Counted from the first letter of the stretch, positions 42,268 to 52,240 are shown. The stretch: 64,000 bases of DNA from JANPBY01 sp963851405 (GCA_963851405.1 CAWKPB010000009.1:124001-188000), one strand, 5' to 3'. The notes: a model not told the origin generated them from the letters alone. A program made the numbers and translations.

Positions 42268-42845
42268 CAGTCCCCGTTGGTATCTGCTGCCAACGAGTCC
42301 CTGATCGCCTCGTCGGCAGCATCCGCGTCGCGGGTAGCGAGCGTCGGCATGAAATCAACCCAAGTCGGGAGCATCGATCCGCGCAATTGCAGAGCCCCGT
42401 GCGGGCGAGGCATGAACCACAGATGGAAATGCTCTCCCCCGTCACCCCAGCGCGCCACATGGACGCGGGCGATCCCACCGAGGGCCAAGATGGCCGCCTC
42501 GATGCGCGCCACCAACGGACCGAGCTCAGCCTGCAGGGACCCGGGCAGGTCGACGAAGGAGTCGTGATGGCCCCGTGTCTCGAGCAAGACCTGACCCAAC
42601 AACTCAGTCGGCCGATACCCGCGCAGACGCCAGTGCTCGTCAGACCACAGGTAGTCGGCGTCGGAAGCCGAGCACGCACCACAGTCGACTCCCCCCGCGC
42701 CGCCCCGCTCCGGTTCGGTGCTCACAGGATCGAGCAGCTGCTTGACGCGTACGTCGCCGGTGAAGGGGAACCACGGGTCGTCCAAGAGCTCCTGGGGCAC
42801 CGGGGGGCGGGGATCACCCGGGCCGGTCAGCACATCACGGCTCAC
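42267..42845 (-). CDS. HIT-like superfamily protein
   Basis: 192 residues. The HIT-like core near the middle has LLETRGHHDSFVDLPG, ARVHVARWGDGGEHFHLWFMPRPHG (His-x-His followed by hydrophobic residues), and a Cys pair CGACSASDADYLW earlier, as in GalT-like proteins. The catalytic H-x-H-x-H triad of true hydrolases is not complete. It sits between the TIGR03936 and TIGR03960 genes with overlaps on both sides (1 nt and 4 nt), so all three are surely co-expressed. Function unknown. Confidence 0.72.
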   Translation of the reverse strand: MSRDVLTGPGDPRPPVPQELLDDPWFPFTGDVRVKQLLDPVSTEPERGGAGGVDCGACSASDADYLWSDEHWRLRGYRPTELLGQVLLETRGHHDSFVDLPGSLQAELGPLVARIEAAILALGGIARVHVARWGDGGEHFHLWFMPRPHGALQLRGSMLPTWVDFMPTLATRDADAADEAIRDSLAADTNGD

Positions 42846-44809
42846 GGCTGGGCGTCCTGCAGGGCGGGTGACGGAAGCACGGTCAGAGGGAGCAGCGTCG
42901 CACCAGTCGGGCCGATCTGGATGTCGGTACCGAGCTGCGGGCAGACGCCGCAGTCAAAGCACGGGGTCCAACGGCAGTCGTCTTGTTCGACTTCATCGAG
43001 GGCGTCCTGCCAGTCCTGCCAGAGCCACTCCTTATCCAGCCCACTGTCAAGGTGGTCCCAAGGGAGTACCTCAGCCTGCTCTCGCTGCCTTGTCGTGAAC
43101 CAGTCGACATCCACCGGCTGTTCAGCCAGGCCCTGCTTGGCGGCAACCATCCAGCCGTGGTAGGAGAAGTGCTCGCTCCACCCGTCGAACCGAGCGCCGT
43201 TCTCCCAGGCCGAACGGATCACCGCACCGACCCGTCGATCGCCGCGTGACAGCAACCCTTCGACGATCCCCGGCTTCCCATCGTGATAGCGAACGCCGAT
43301 CGCCCGGGCGTACTGCTTGTCGGCTCGAATCGCCTCCCGCAGCTTGGCGAGTCTGGCATCGGTGGCCTCGTGGTCGAGCTGACCCGCCCACTGGAACGGC
43401 GTGTGCGGCTTAGGGACAAAGCCACCGATCGACACGGTGCATCTGATGTCACGGGTGCCGGTGGCCTCGCGGCCGGCCCGGATCACATTCTTGGCCATCT
43501 CCGCGATCTGCAGCACATCTTCGTCGGTCTCGGTCGGAAGTCCACACATGAAGTACAGCTTCACTTGGCGCCAGCCAGCGGTGTAGGCCGTCGTGACTGT
43601 GCGGATCAAGTCCTCTTCGCTGACCATCTTGTTGATCACACGCCGAAGACGCTCGGACCCACCCTCCGGCGCGAACGTCAATCCCGAGCGCCGGCCGTTG
43701 CGGGACAGCTCATTCGCGAGGTCCACGTTGAAGGCATCGACGCGGGTGCTCGGAAGCGACAGGCTGGTGTTGGTCCCCTCATACCGATCAGCCAGTCCCT
43801 TGGCCACTTCGGCGATCTCCGAGTGGTCAGCACTGGACAAGCTGAGCAGCCCGACCTCCTCATAGCCGGATGCCTTGAGGCCTTGCTCCACCATCGCGCC
43901 GATCCCCGTGATCGAGCGTTCGCGCACTGGACGGGTGATCATGCCCGCCTGGCAGAACCGGCAGCCGCGAGTGCACCCCCGAAAGATCTCGACACTCATG
44001 CGCTCGTGGACGGTCTCCGCCAGCGGCACCAGCGGCTGCTTCGGGTAGGGCCATTCGTCGAGGTCCATCACCGTTTGCTTGGCGACCCGCCACGGGACTG
44101 CGGCCCGGTTGGGTGCGACGCGACGAATTCGGCCGTCGGGCAGGTAATCGACGTCATAGAACGCGGGGACGTAGACGTTGCCCGTCGCTGCCAGGCGCAA
44201 CAGCACTTCTTCTCGGCCGCCCGGACAGCCGGAAGCCTTCCATTCCTTGAGCACGTCGGTGATCTGGAGAACGGCCTGCTCCCCGTCACCGAGAACGGCC
44301 GCGTCGATGAACTCGGCGATCGGTTCGGGGTTGAAGGCGGAGTGGCCGCCAACGATCACGAGCGGGTCGGCATCGGTGCGGTCGACTGCGGTGAGCGGGA
44401 TCTGCGCGAGATCCAGCGCGGTCAGCAGATTGGTGTACCCGAGCTCGGTCGAGAAGCTGACGCCAAGAACGTCGAACTCCCGGACCGGGCGATGGCCGTC
44501 CACCGTGAACTGGGGAACATCGTGCTCACGCATCAGCGCTTCCAGGTCCGGCCACACCGCGTAGGTCCGCTCGGCCACGACGTCGTCGCGCTCGTTGAGC
44601 ACTTCGTACAGGATCATCACGCCCTGATTGGGGAGTCCGACTTCATAGGCGTCGGGGTACATCAGGGCCCAGCGGACCGTGGCCTCGTCGTCACCCCACG
44701 GCTTCAGCTGAGCGTTGAGCTCGCCTCCGACGTACTGGATTGGCTTGCTCACCCGGGGCAACAGCTGCTCGAGGGCCCCAAACACTGAGGTACCGGGAAG
44801 TCTGGCCAT
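42842..44809 (-). CDS. TIGR03960 family B12-binding radical SAM protein
   Basis: About 655 residues. An N-terminal B12-binding-like region (IQYVGGELNAQLKPW, RWALMYPDAYEVGLPNQGV) is followed by the radical SAM core with EIFRGCTRGCRFCQAGMITRPVRER (CX3CX2C) and LTFAPEGGSERLRRVINK. The C-terminus has a Cys-rich CFDCGVCP motif. The substrate is unknown. I chose ATG 44809, the start of ARLPGTSVFG; it lies 6 nt after TACCCT. It is followed by the HIT-like and TIGR03936 genes. Confidence 0.95.
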   Translation of the reverse strand: MARLPGTSVFGALEQLLPRVSKPIQYVGGELNAQLKPWGDDEATVRWALMYPDAYEVGLPNQGVMILYEVLNERDDVVAERTYAVWPDLEALMREHDVPQFTVDGHRPVREFDVLGVSFSTELGYTNLLTALDLAQIPLTAVDRTDADPLVIVGGHSAFNPEPIAEFIDAAVLGDGEQAVLQITDVLKEWKASGCPGGREEVLLRLAATGNVYVPAFYDVDYLPDGRIRRVAPNRAAVPWRVAKQTVMDLDEWPYPKQPLVPLAETVHERMSVEIFRGCTRGCRFCQAGMITRPVRERSITGIGAMVEQGLKASGYEEVGLLSLSSADHSEIAEVAKGLADRYEGTNTSLSLPSTRVDAFNVDLANELSRNGRRSGLTFAPEGGSERLRRVINKMVSEEDLIRTVTTAYTAGWRQVKLYFMCGLPTETDEDVLQIAEMAKNVIRAGREATGTRDIRCTVSIGGFVPKPHTPFQWAGQLDHEATDARLAKLREAIRADKQYARAIGVRYHDGKPGIVEGLLSRGDRRVGAVIRSAWENGARFDGWSEHFSYHGWMVAAKQGLAEQPVDVDWFTTRQREQAEVLPWDHLDSGLDKEWLWQDWQDALDEVEQDDCRWTPCFDCGVCPQLGTDIQIGPTGATLLPLTVLPSPALQDAQP

Positions 44810-44966
44810 CCCTCGAGGGTAGTCGCCGCCACTCACGCGGCCACCGCTCACGGTCGGGAACCACACGCTGCCGCGAAACCCACCTTTCCGCCAAGGCCGA
44901 GTCGGATCGGACCATAGGGTTGCCTTCTCGCTGGAGACTTCGACCACTCATAGAAGCGGCGGCGCC

Positions 44967-45689
44967 ATGAAGGTTTCGAGAACGGCCGGGTGGACGACCA
45001 TCGCCTATGCGCTGCTTGTACTGGCTTGGATGGGCCTCGAGGGCTACGCCCCTGCTTCGGGGTACGAGGACACCGACAACCCCGCGGTGATGCTGGACTT
45101 CATCCGGGAGCACCCGGACGTGTACCGCTTCGCCGGCAGCGCGCTGCTAGCCGCAGCAGTCGTGCTGACATTCGCCGTCTTGGCGGTCGCGGCTCGCATG
45201 AAGGCGTTCGGCGTCGATACCCTGCTGCTTCGTGTCACGACGGTGTTCGGTCTCTTCGCGGCCGCGATGTTCATGGTTCTGGGGGCCATGCGTAGCGCCA
45301 TGGGCGGGACGTTGATACACATCGACGGCCTCAGCACCGATTGGAGTGAGGCTGGCTACCTCAGCATTCAATTGGTGGGCACCCAGTCGTTGGGGGCCGC
45401 CGGAATCATGGCCGTCAGCGGTTGGGCCGTCGGGTTGAGCCTGGCCGGATTGTCGAGCAGGGCTCTTCCGGTTTGGCTGTGCCTGCTCGGCGTGGTCCCG
45501 GCCTTTCGAATCCTGGTCTGGCTGCTTGCGCCGCTCTTCCCCACCGACTCGTCCGTCCCGTGGATCCTAGGGATGTTGTCCATTCCAGGGACCACCGTGT
45601 GGTTCCTCCTTCTAGGCGTCGTACTCCTGGTCCGGCGCACACCACGTCCGAGCCCGGCAGAGGGGCAGATCTCAGCGACCGTCGCCTGA
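44967..45689 (+). CDS. Integral membrane protein of unknown function
   Basis: 240 residues with about six membrane spans and few polar loops. An acidic first loop (GYEDTDNPAVMLDFIREHPDVYRF) lies outside or inside between spans 1 and 2, and the C-terminus is short and Pro-rich. No family recognised beyond a general resemblance to DUF4386-type membrane proteins. It is divergent from the TIGR03960 gene and convergent with rodA (6-nt gap). Confidence 0.7.
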   Translation: MKVSRTAGWTTIAYALLVLAWMGLEGYAPASGYEDTDNPAVMLDFIREHPDVYRFAGSALLAAAVVLTFAVLAVAARMKAFGVDTLLLRVTTVFGLFAAAMFMVLGAMRSAMGGTLIHIDGLSTDWSEAGYLSIQLVGTQSLGAAGIMAVSGWAVGLSLAGLSSRALPVWLCLLGVVPAFRILVWLLAPLFPTDSSVPWILGMLSIPGTTVWFLLLGVVLLVRRTPRPSPAEGQISATVA

Positions 45690-45695
45690 CTCGGG

Positions 45696-46880
45696 CTAGG
45701 CGTACCGGCGCATGTGCACGTTTTCGAGCAGGCCGATGGCCATCAGGTTGGCGAACATTGCTGTGCCGCCATAGGAAACGAACGGCAGTGGCACACCAGT
45801 CATGGGCATGATGCCCAGCGTCATACCGATGTTTTCGAAGAGCTGGAAGGTGAACCAGCACACGATGCCGGTGGCGACGAGGCGACCGAACATGTCCTCC
45901 GCTCGCAGGGCAATCCGCAAAGCACGCCACATCACGATCCCGAGCAGCAAGATGATCGCCGCCCCCCCGATGAAGCCCAACTCCTCCCCAGCGACGGTGA
46001 AGATGAAGTCAGTCTGCTGCTCAGGGATGAACTGCCCGTTGGTCTGAGTCCCCTCGAACAACCCAGAACCGTTGAAACCGCCGGCGCCGATGGCGATCCT
46101 GGCCTGCTTCAACTGATAGCCAGCCCCCCCGGGGTCGAACTCGGGATTGGCGAACGCTGCAAATCTGTTGATCTGATACGTCGACAGGACGCCTGCCTGG
46201 ATGGCAACCGCCGTGCCCGCCAACCCGAGCGCCACTAGGCCGGCCATCCAGGTCCCCGGCGTACCAGCCACGAAGAGGATCCCCAGCACGATGAAGCCGA
46301 CGATGATCGCCGTTCCGAGGTCGGGCTGAAGCATGATCAGGGCCATCGGTACTGCGGCAACGACAAGGGCGAGTCCTACGTCTACCGCCCGTGGCTGATC
46401 CTCAGCGTCCCGCTTCTCCGACAAGATCATGGCCAGGCCGACGCACAAAGCCACCTTCGCGAACTCCGATGGCTGTACGGAGAACCCACCCGGAAGCGTG
46501 ATCCAGGCGCGTGCCCCGTTGACGGTGCCGCCCAGCGGCGAAAGAACGGCCAACAAACCGAGCACCGAGGCGCCATAGAGGAAGGGCGCATAGGCCCGCA
46601 ACATCCCGTAGTCGAACAAGGCGGTCGCGAGGCCAAGCGCAAGCCCGATGGCGATGTTGAGCACATTGCGCTTGAGGTACCCCATGGGGTCGACGCCAGC
46701 GTCGAGGAGCCTCCCCCGAGTCGCCGAGTAGATGAGCACCGTGCCGATCACGAGCAGGGCCAGGACGGCCAGCGCGAGAACCCAGTCGAGGCGACGGACG
46801 AACGAGTCCTTATCGGCAGCACGACTGGCCACCGCCCGGGCGGAGGTTCTGGACCGCGTGGCTGGGTAGGCGGACGTCAC
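45696..46880 (-). CDS. rodA: Peptidoglycan glycosyltransferase RodA
   Basis: 394 residues, SEDS family, ten membrane spans. It polymerises lipid II for elongation with PBP2. Hallmarks are QPDLGTAIIVGFI, IAIGAGGFNGSGLFEGTQTNGQFIPEQQTDFIFTVAGEELGFIGG and TGVPLPFVSYGG. The start overlaps the mrdA stop by 4 nt. It is the last gene of the mreB-mreC-mreD-mrdA-rodA group, all parts of the elongasome. Confidence 0.96.
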   Translation of the reverse strand: MTSAYPATRSRTSARAVASRAADKDSFVRRLDWVLALAVLALLVIGTVLIYSATRGRLLDAGVDPMGYLKRNVLNIAIGLALGLATALFDYGMLRAYAPFLYGASVLGLLAVLSPLGGTVNGARAWITLPGGFSVQPSEFAKVALCVGLAMILSEKRDAEDQPRAVDVGLALVVAAVPMALIMLQPDLGTAIIVGFIVLGILFVAGTPGTWMAGLVALGLAGTAVAIQAGVLSTYQINRFAAFANPEFDPGGAGYQLKQARIAIGAGGFNGSGLFEGTQTNGQFIPEQQTDFIFTVAGEELGFIGGAAIILLLGIVMWRALRIALRAEDMFGRLVATGIVCWFTFQLFENIGMTLGIMPMTGVPLPFVSYGGTAMFANLMAIGLLENVHMRRYA

Positions 46881-49087
46881 GTCAGACCCCCACGGCGGTA
46901 GAGGCCCGCGGCAGCGTTCGTGGCAGGGGTCGAGACCTCTGAAGGCGAAGTGGGCTCGGAGGGCGTGGGTGCGGCCGGAGCCGACGGCTGCAAGACCACC
47001 CCGTCGGAACCGATCTTCGGCAGCCCCTTCGGGGGGATACCGTCAGGCAGGATCGCCTTGTTGGGGTTGACGGTGTTGCCCGAGACCCCAAACAGGGCCT
47101 CGTAGATCGAGCGGACCCCTGGGCCGGAGGTGCCGGAGCCCGTACCTCCCTGGCTGACCATCATGACGACGGCGTACTGCGGGTCGTCAGCCGGTGCGTA
47201 CGAGGCGAACCAGGACGTGTCGTCCTTGCCATAGACCTGACCGGATCCAGTCTTTGCCGCCACCGGAATGGGGAATCCAGGCCCGAAGACTCCTGCGCCC
47301 GTGCCCTCCAACGCCACTCCCCGCAAAGCGTCCTGAAGGAAGGCAATGGTCGAAGGGCTCGCGGGCAGTTTCCCGTTCTCCTTCGGCTTGAACCGCTTGA
47401 CGACGGATCCGTCCGGAGCCAGCACCGCCTTAGCGACCCGCGGCTTCCACAGCGTCCCGCCGTTCGCGATCGCCGCGTACACCCGGGCCACTTGGAGCGG
47501 GGTGACGAGCGTGTCACCCTGGCCGATCGCGAAGTTCACCGCGTCACCGCCGCGGTACTGCCAGCCGTCCACACAGTTCTCCGCAGCGATCGCCTTGAGC
47601 TGAGCCGCGCGCGCCGGATTCTTCTCTTCGGGGTACCCCGTCTTGCCCCGGCGGCACCAGTCGTCCTTCAGCTGGTCGAAGGTGGCCTGTTTGTCAGCCC
47701 TAGACACCACGGCCCCCGGCGTCTCGGAGGGTAGGTCGATTCCCGTCCTCGACCCGTACCCGAATCCGCGCGCGGCGTTGACGAAGTACTCCTTGGGGTT
47801 GCCCTTCGGGTCGTTGCCGCCATCGCGCAGCCAGGTCTCATAGCCCAGCTTGTAGAACACCGTGTTGCAGGACACCTCGAGCGCCCGCTTGAGGCTGATG
47901 GTCCCAAAACCGCCGGACTCATAGTTCTGCTTGTAGACGTCGCCGACCTGGTACTCCGACGGGCACGGGTAGCTCGCATTGACGGAGTAGCCGGCGGAGG
48001 CGGCCGCGGCGGTCGACACCACCTTGAAGGTCGATGCTGGGGCAAATCCCGCGCCCATCGCCCGGGAGATCAAGGGCGTATTGGCCTTCTTGCTGGTCAG
48101 CCGGTCGTACTGCTTCTGGGAGATCCCATCAACCCAGACACTGGGCTCATAGCTGGGGTATGAGGCCATGGCCACGATTCGCCCGGTCTTGACGTCCATC
48201 ACGACCACGGCACCAGAGTCCGCCGTCAATTGCTGGTCCTCGAAGGTTGCTCCGGCTCGTGCCGCATCGATGCGCTCCTTGAGCGCCCGCTCGGCCACTG
48301 CTTGGACTTTGGCGTCGATGCTGGTGACGAGGTAGTTCCCCGGGATCGGCTCGGTCTCCCCCACGGTCCCCGTGACGTTGCCGGCGTTGTCGACGCCAAG
48401 TCGCTTCACGCCGGGCGTGCCCCGGAGCCATTTGTCGTAGACCTGCTCAAGGCCGGCCTTGCCGATGACATCGCTGGGGCGAAGCTCAGGCCCGTTGCCC
48501 CGCGTCGATGCTTCGACATCGGTGTCCAGGACCGGACCGATGTAGCCCAACATGTGCGCGGCATTCGCCTTCGCCGGGGCGGGGTACTCACGGACCGCTT
48601 CGAGATCGGCGCTGACCCCCGGGAAGTCCTCGCGGCGTTCCAGCACCTTCAGCGCGACCTTCGTGGACACGTCCCGAGCCACGGGGATCGGTTGGTACGG
48701 GGAGCCGTACCAGCAGATCCCTGGCTTCGCGCCCTCCTGACCGCACAGGGCGACTCGGTCCGCGAGGTCCCGATAGTCCGTCTTGAGCAGGTCGGCCAAC
48801 CGGACAAGCACCGCGTCCCCGTCGTCTTCCTGCTTGCCCAAGGCGGTGCGGTCGACGGTCACCACCAGCGTGGTGCGGTTTTGCACAAGCGGGCGACCGC
48901 GATCGTCGAGGATCAAGCCACGCACCGACGGGGTGATCACTTCTCGGACCGAGTTGCTGGCCGCAGCCTGCTGATAGATGTCCCCAGCGATCACCTGGAG
49001 GTACCACAAGCGTCCGAGGAGGGTCACCAGCAAGGACACAACTAGCACCTGCAGCACGACCAATCGAAGGTCGGACCGCTCACTCAA
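46877..49087 (-). CDS. mrdA: Penicillin-binding protein 2 (elongation transpeptidase)
   Basis: About 736 residues. One N-terminal membrane span (LRLVVLQVLVVSLLVTLLGRLWYLQV), a PBP dimer domain, and a transpeptidase domain with active-site Ser in PASTFKV and the KTGSGQVYG KTG motif; the SxN motif is in EVSCNT. A Ser/Thr/Pro-rich tail closes it. The start TTG 49087 has AGGAG 8 nt upstream and fits the family's short cytoplasmic tail; ATG 49216 overlaps mreD but adds 43 residues of poor composition. It works with RodA. Confidence 0.94.
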   Translation of the reverse strand: MSERSDLRLVVLQVLVVSLLVTLLGRLWYLQVIAGDIYQQAAASNSVREVITPSVRGLILDDRGRPLVQNRTTLVVTVDRTALGKQEDDGDAVLVRLADLLKTDYRDLADRVALCGQEGAKPGICWYGSPYQPIPVARDVSTKVALKVLERREDFPGVSADLEAVREYPAPAKANAAHMLGYIGPVLDTDVEASTRGNGPELRPSDVIGKAGLEQVYDKWLRGTPGVKRLGVDNAGNVTGTVGETEPIPGNYLVTSIDAKVQAVAERALKERIDAARAGATFEDQQLTADSGAVVVMDVKTGRIVAMASYPSYEPSVWVDGISQKQYDRLTSKKANTPLISRAMGAGFAPASTFKVVSTAAAASAGYSVNASYPCPSEYQVGDVYKQNYESGGFGTISLKRALEVSCNTVFYKLGYETWLRDGGNDPKGNPKEYFVNAARGFGYGSRTGIDLPSETPGAVVSRADKQATFDQLKDDWCRRGKTGYPEEKNPARAAQLKAIAAENCVDGWQYRGGDAVNFAIGQGDTLVTPLQVARVYAAIANGGTLWKPRVAKAVLAPDGSVVKRFKPKENGKLPASPSTIAFLQDALRGVALEGTGAGVFGPGFPIPVAAKTGSGQVYGKDDTSWFASYAPADDPQYAVVMMVSQGGTGSGTSGPGVRSIYEALFGVSGNTVNPNKAILPDGIPPKGLPKIGSDGVVLQPSAPAAPTPSEPTSPSEVSTPATNAAAGLYRRGGLT

Positions 49088-49212
49088 GGGGATGCACTCC
49101 TGGACGATCTGGACGGGACATGCGAACACGTGGGACGCCGAGACGCTCCGACGGTACGACGGATGGCCGGGCTGCAGGGTTCCCCGGTCTAGCACCTGCG
49201 GCCCGAGGACGA

Positions 49213-49725
49213 TCAATAGACCAGCGATCGGGGCTCGACCCGGCGGACCAAGGCGCCAATCCCCGGCAGAACGAACGGGGCAAGCATCACATCATAGAGC
49301 GTGGCCGTCGGCAGGCTGCCCAGCAGCGCATCGGTCGTGACGCGACCATCCCCGAGCAGGACGCCCAGCCCCGCGTAGGCCAGCAGCGTGGCCGGAGCCA
49401 ACACCGCGACGATGGCTACGGGGATCCAGGCACTGCGTTCGGCGAAGTCTTGAAGGCGCCCTGCGACCCACCCAGTCAGACAAAGGACCAGCGCCCAGCT
49501 CCCCAGCGGACTCTGCGACGGAGGAATTGCATCGAGAAGCAGGCCGCCGAAGAACCCGGACAAAGCACCGGTCATCGGACCCGAGGCCAAGGCCAGACCC
49601 ACGACCACGAGGAGCACGAGATCCGGAGTCCCACCTGGCAGCGAGAGCCGTGACAACACGCTGACCTGCACGAGGGCCGCTACGAGAAGCAACACCACCG
49701 ACAACGCCGTACGAGCCACTGGCAC
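49213..49725 (-). CDS. mreD: Rod shape-determining protein MreD
   Basis: 170 residues, five to six membrane spans. MreD-typical LPGGTPDLVLLVVVGLALASGPMTGALSGFFGGLLLDA. It links MreC to the elongasome in the membrane. It starts 3 nt after the mreC stop at a GTG. Confidence 0.9.
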   Translation of the reverse strand: MPVARTALSVVLLLVAALVQVSVLSRLSLPGGTPDLVLLVVVGLALASGPMTGALSGFFGGLLLDAIPPSQSPLGSWALVLCLTGWVAGRLQDFAERSAWIPVAIVAVLAPATLLAYAGLGVLLGDGRVTTDALLGSLPTATLYDVMLAPFVLPGIGALVRRVEPRSLVY

Positions 49726-49728
49726 GGG

Positions 49729-50628
49729 TCAGCCCCCGCTGGCCGACGGCGACGGAGTTGAGCTCGGACTAGCGCTGGGCGTCGGCCGGGGTGGCAGGAC
49801 GGAATCGCGGGGGTCGACGCGCGGGCCGTCAACCACGACGCCGATCAGGTCCAAGGAGGAAATGGTGACGTAGGGCACCACTTGGGCGACGCGGATCAAC
49901 GATCCTGGCGTGCTGCGTACGGATTCCACCTCACCGACCGGGACGCCCGGCACGTACAGCGATCCATCACCCCGGGTGACCAGTCGGTCTCCAACTGCCA
50001 GCGGCGCCTGGGGATCGAGGAGTTTGAGCTCGAGCGACCCGAGTCCTTGTCCGGTGGCGATGCCGAGCTGGAGGTTCCCCTCGACGCGAACCCCGACCGA
50101 GGACTCCGGGTCGATCAACAGCAGGACGGTCGCCGTGGACGCAGTGACCGACGAGATTCGCCCGACCAACCCGTCGCCGTTGATGACCGTCTGGTCCACT
50201 TGCAGGCCATCAAGGCGACCCGCGTCAATCAGCACGGTCCAGGCGAAGCCCTGTTGCGGGCTCACCGCGATCACTTGGGCTGGGAGAACCCGGTAGCGCC
50301 CCAGGCCGGCAACCCGGAGCAGATCGTCGAGTTCTTGCGCCCGTAGTCGGGAGTAGTCGTCGGTGCGCTGCTGGAGACGCAGCTCAGCGTTCTCCTGCTC
50401 CAGCTGGTTGAGCCGCGCTTGCTCGTCGTCGGTGAGGCCCGCGAAGAACCGTCCCACCGGGGTAACCACGGCAGAAACCGCGCGCTGCACTGGTGCGAAC
50501 GCCGACGCCACCCCCGATCTGATGCTCTCCGTCGGCCCGCCCCCACCGCGTAGGTCGAGGGTGATGAGCGTGAAGGAGGCGAGGAGCAAGGCGATGAGGA
50601 CGAACCTGGTGCGCCTGTTGTCCCTCAT
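49729..50628 (-). CDS. mreC: Cell shape-determining protein MreC
   Basis: 299 residues. A short cytoplasmic start, one membrane span (FVLIALLLASFTLITLDLRG), a coiled coil (DDEQARLNQLEQENAELRLQ), and the exported beta domains (VIAVSPQQGFAWTVLIDAGRLDGLQVDQTVINGDGLVGRI). It activates PBP2/RodA. A Pro/Ser-rich tail of about 30 residues ends it. Confidence 0.94.
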   Translation of the reverse strand: MRDNRRTRFVLIALLLASFTLITLDLRGGGGPTESIRSGVASAFAPVQRAVSAVVTPVGRFFAGLTDDEQARLNQLEQENAELRLQQRTDDYSRLRAQELDDLLRVAGLGRYRVLPAQVIAVSPQQGFAWTVLIDAGRLDGLQVDQTVINGDGLVGRISSVTASTATVLLLIDPESSVGVRVEGNLQLGIATGQGLGSLELKLLDPQAPLAVGDRLVTRGDGSLYVPGVPVGEVESVRSTPGSLIRVAQVVPYVTISSLDLIGVVVDGPRVDPRDSVLPPRPTPSASPSSTPSPSASGG

Positions 50629-50680
50629 CCGCCTGGTCTCCGGCGCCGGCAGCCGTCAAAACACGGCCCGTCCGGCAGCT

Positions 50681-51712
50681 TCAGTGCCGCGGCTCGGAGA
50701 TGAGCACCTGCTGCAGTGCTTCGAACTCCTCGACGCACTTGCCGGAGCCGACAGCGACGGACATCAGCGGGTCAGCCGTGATGTGGATCGGCATACCCGT
50801 CTCGTGCCGGAGCCGCTCGTCGAGACCCTTGAGCAGCGCGCCCCCACCCGTGAGGACGATTCCCCGGTCCATGATGTCCCCGGACAACTCGGGGGGGCAC
50901 TTGTCGAGGGTCGACTTCACTGCATCGACCACCGAGTTGACCGGCTCTTCCAGGGCCTTACGGATCTCCTCGCTGGACACGACGATCGTTTTGGGTAGGC
51001 CAGAGACCAGGTCACGGCCACGAATCTCCGCGTGCGGCTCATCTGGGATCGGGAAGGCCGATCCGATGGCCATCTTGATTTCCTCGGCCGTACGCTCACC
51101 CAGCATCAAGGAGTACTCCTTCTTGACGTACTGAATGATCGCGTTGTCGAGTTCGTCACCGCCAACCCTGATGCTCTGGGCGGTGACGATGCCGCCTAGG
51201 GAGATGACTGCGACCTCGGTCGTCCCTCCACCGATGTCGACCACCATGTTTCCGGTCGGCTCGTGGACGGGGAGTCCGGCGCCGATCGCGGCGGCCATGG
51301 GCTCTTCGATGATGTAGACCTTGCGGGCACCCGCTGCGTAGCCGGCGTCCTTCACCGCCCGCTGCTCGACCCCGGTGATCCCAGACGGGACGCACACGAC
51401 GATGCGCGGACGAGCCCAGCGACGGCGCTTGTGCACCTTCTGGATGAAGTAGCGGAGCATGCGCTCGGTGGTATCGAAGTCGGCGATGACCCCGTCTTTG
51501 AGGGGTCGGATCGCCACGATGTTGCCCGGCGTCCGGCCGATCATCCGTTTGGCCTCGGCGCCGACCGCGAGGATCCCACCCGTGTTCTGGTTGATGGCCA
51601 CCACAGATGGCTCGTCGAGAACAACGCCGCGTCCACGCACGTAGACCAGGGTGTTCGCTGTGCCGAGGTCGACGGCCATGTCGCGGCCGATGAACGCCAT
51701 GTTGTTGGCCAT
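50681..51712 (-). CDS. mreB: Rod shape-determining protein MreB
   Basis: 343 residues, actin fold. DLGTANTLVYVRGRG and MVVDIGGGTTEVAVISLGGIV phosphate loops, GERTAEEIKMAIGSAF and GGALLKGLDERL. It forms the filament that organises elongation. ATG 51712 is chosen because family members start MxFIGRDMAVDLG shortly after; the frame to 51775 is a poor extension. It opens the mre operon, suggesting a rod-shaped or once rod-shaped cell. Confidence 0.96.
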   Translation of the reverse strand: MANNMAFIGRDMAVDLGTANTLVYVRGRGVVLDEPSVVAINQNTGGILAVGAEAKRMIGRTPGNIVAIRPLKDGVIADFDTTERMLRYFIQKVHKRRRWARPRIVVCVPSGITGVEQRAVKDAGYAAGARKVYIIEEPMAAAIGAGLPVHEPTGNMVVDIGGGTTEVAVISLGGIVTAQSIRVGGDELDNAIIQYVKKEYSLMLGERTAEEIKMAIGSAFPIPDEPHAEIRGRDLVSGLPKTIVVSSEEIRKALEEPVNSVVDAVKSTLDKCPPELSGDIMDRGIVLTGGGALLKGLDERLRHETGMPIHITADPLMSVAVGSGKCVEEFEALQQVLISEPRH

Positions 51713-51829
51713 GAGGGGAAGGAGCCTTCCAGTGAGCGAGTACACGGTCAGCCGCGGCGCGCGCGGAACCCCCATGGTAGAGCCGACCGGGGACCGGTTT
51801 GAACCGTTCCGCTCAGGCTGTGACCAGCG

Positions 51830-52240
51830 TTACCCCAAAGCGGGGAAGAACAACGCGATCTCGCGCGCCGCAGATTCAGGTGAGTCCGAGCCGTGCGTCA
51901 CGTTGAACTGGGTCTCGGTGGCGAGGTCCCCCCGGATCGTGCCGGGTGCCGCGTTGACGGGGTTCGTCGCACCCATCATGGTCCGCCAGGAGACGATGAC
52001 CTCGGGCCCTTCGACCACGGCCGCCATGAGCGGACCGCCCGTGATGAAGTCGACCAGCGAGCCGAAGAACGGCTTGTCTACATGCTCGGCGTAGTGCGCT
52101 TCCGCCAGCTCACGGGGCAGCGTCCGCAGTTCAGCGGCGACCAAGCGGAACCCTTTGCGTTCGATTCTGCCGAGCACCTCGCCGACGAGACCGCGGGCGA
52201 CGCCATCAGGCTTGACCAGGACCAACGTTCGCTCAGACAC
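51830..52240 (-). CDS. ndk: Nucleoside diphosphate kinase
   Basis: 136 residues. SERTLVLVKPDGVARGLVGEVLGRIERKGF at the start, catalytic His in NVTHGSDSP, EIALFFP at the end. It balances NTP pools by phosphate transfer. GTG 52240 is preferred to GTG 52246: it lies exactly 6 nt after TAGGGT, and gives the standard N-terminus. Confidence 0.97.
   Translation of the reverse strand: MSERTLVLVKPDGVARGLVGEVLGRIERKGFRLVAAELRTLPRELAEAHYAEHVDKPFFGSLVDFITGGPLMAAVVEGPEVIVSWRTMMGATNPVNAAPGTIRGDLATETQFNVTHGSDSPESAAREIALFFPALG

Noticed and set aside
43283..44788. A 501-residue open frame opposite the TIGR03960 gene
   Set aside because: The minus-strand gene has clear radical SAM motifs; this is its complementary shadow.
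49088..49216. ATG 49216 as the mrdA start
   Set aside because: It overlaps mreD neatly, but the 43 extra residues do not resemble the family and TTG 49087 has a good Shine-Dalgarno.
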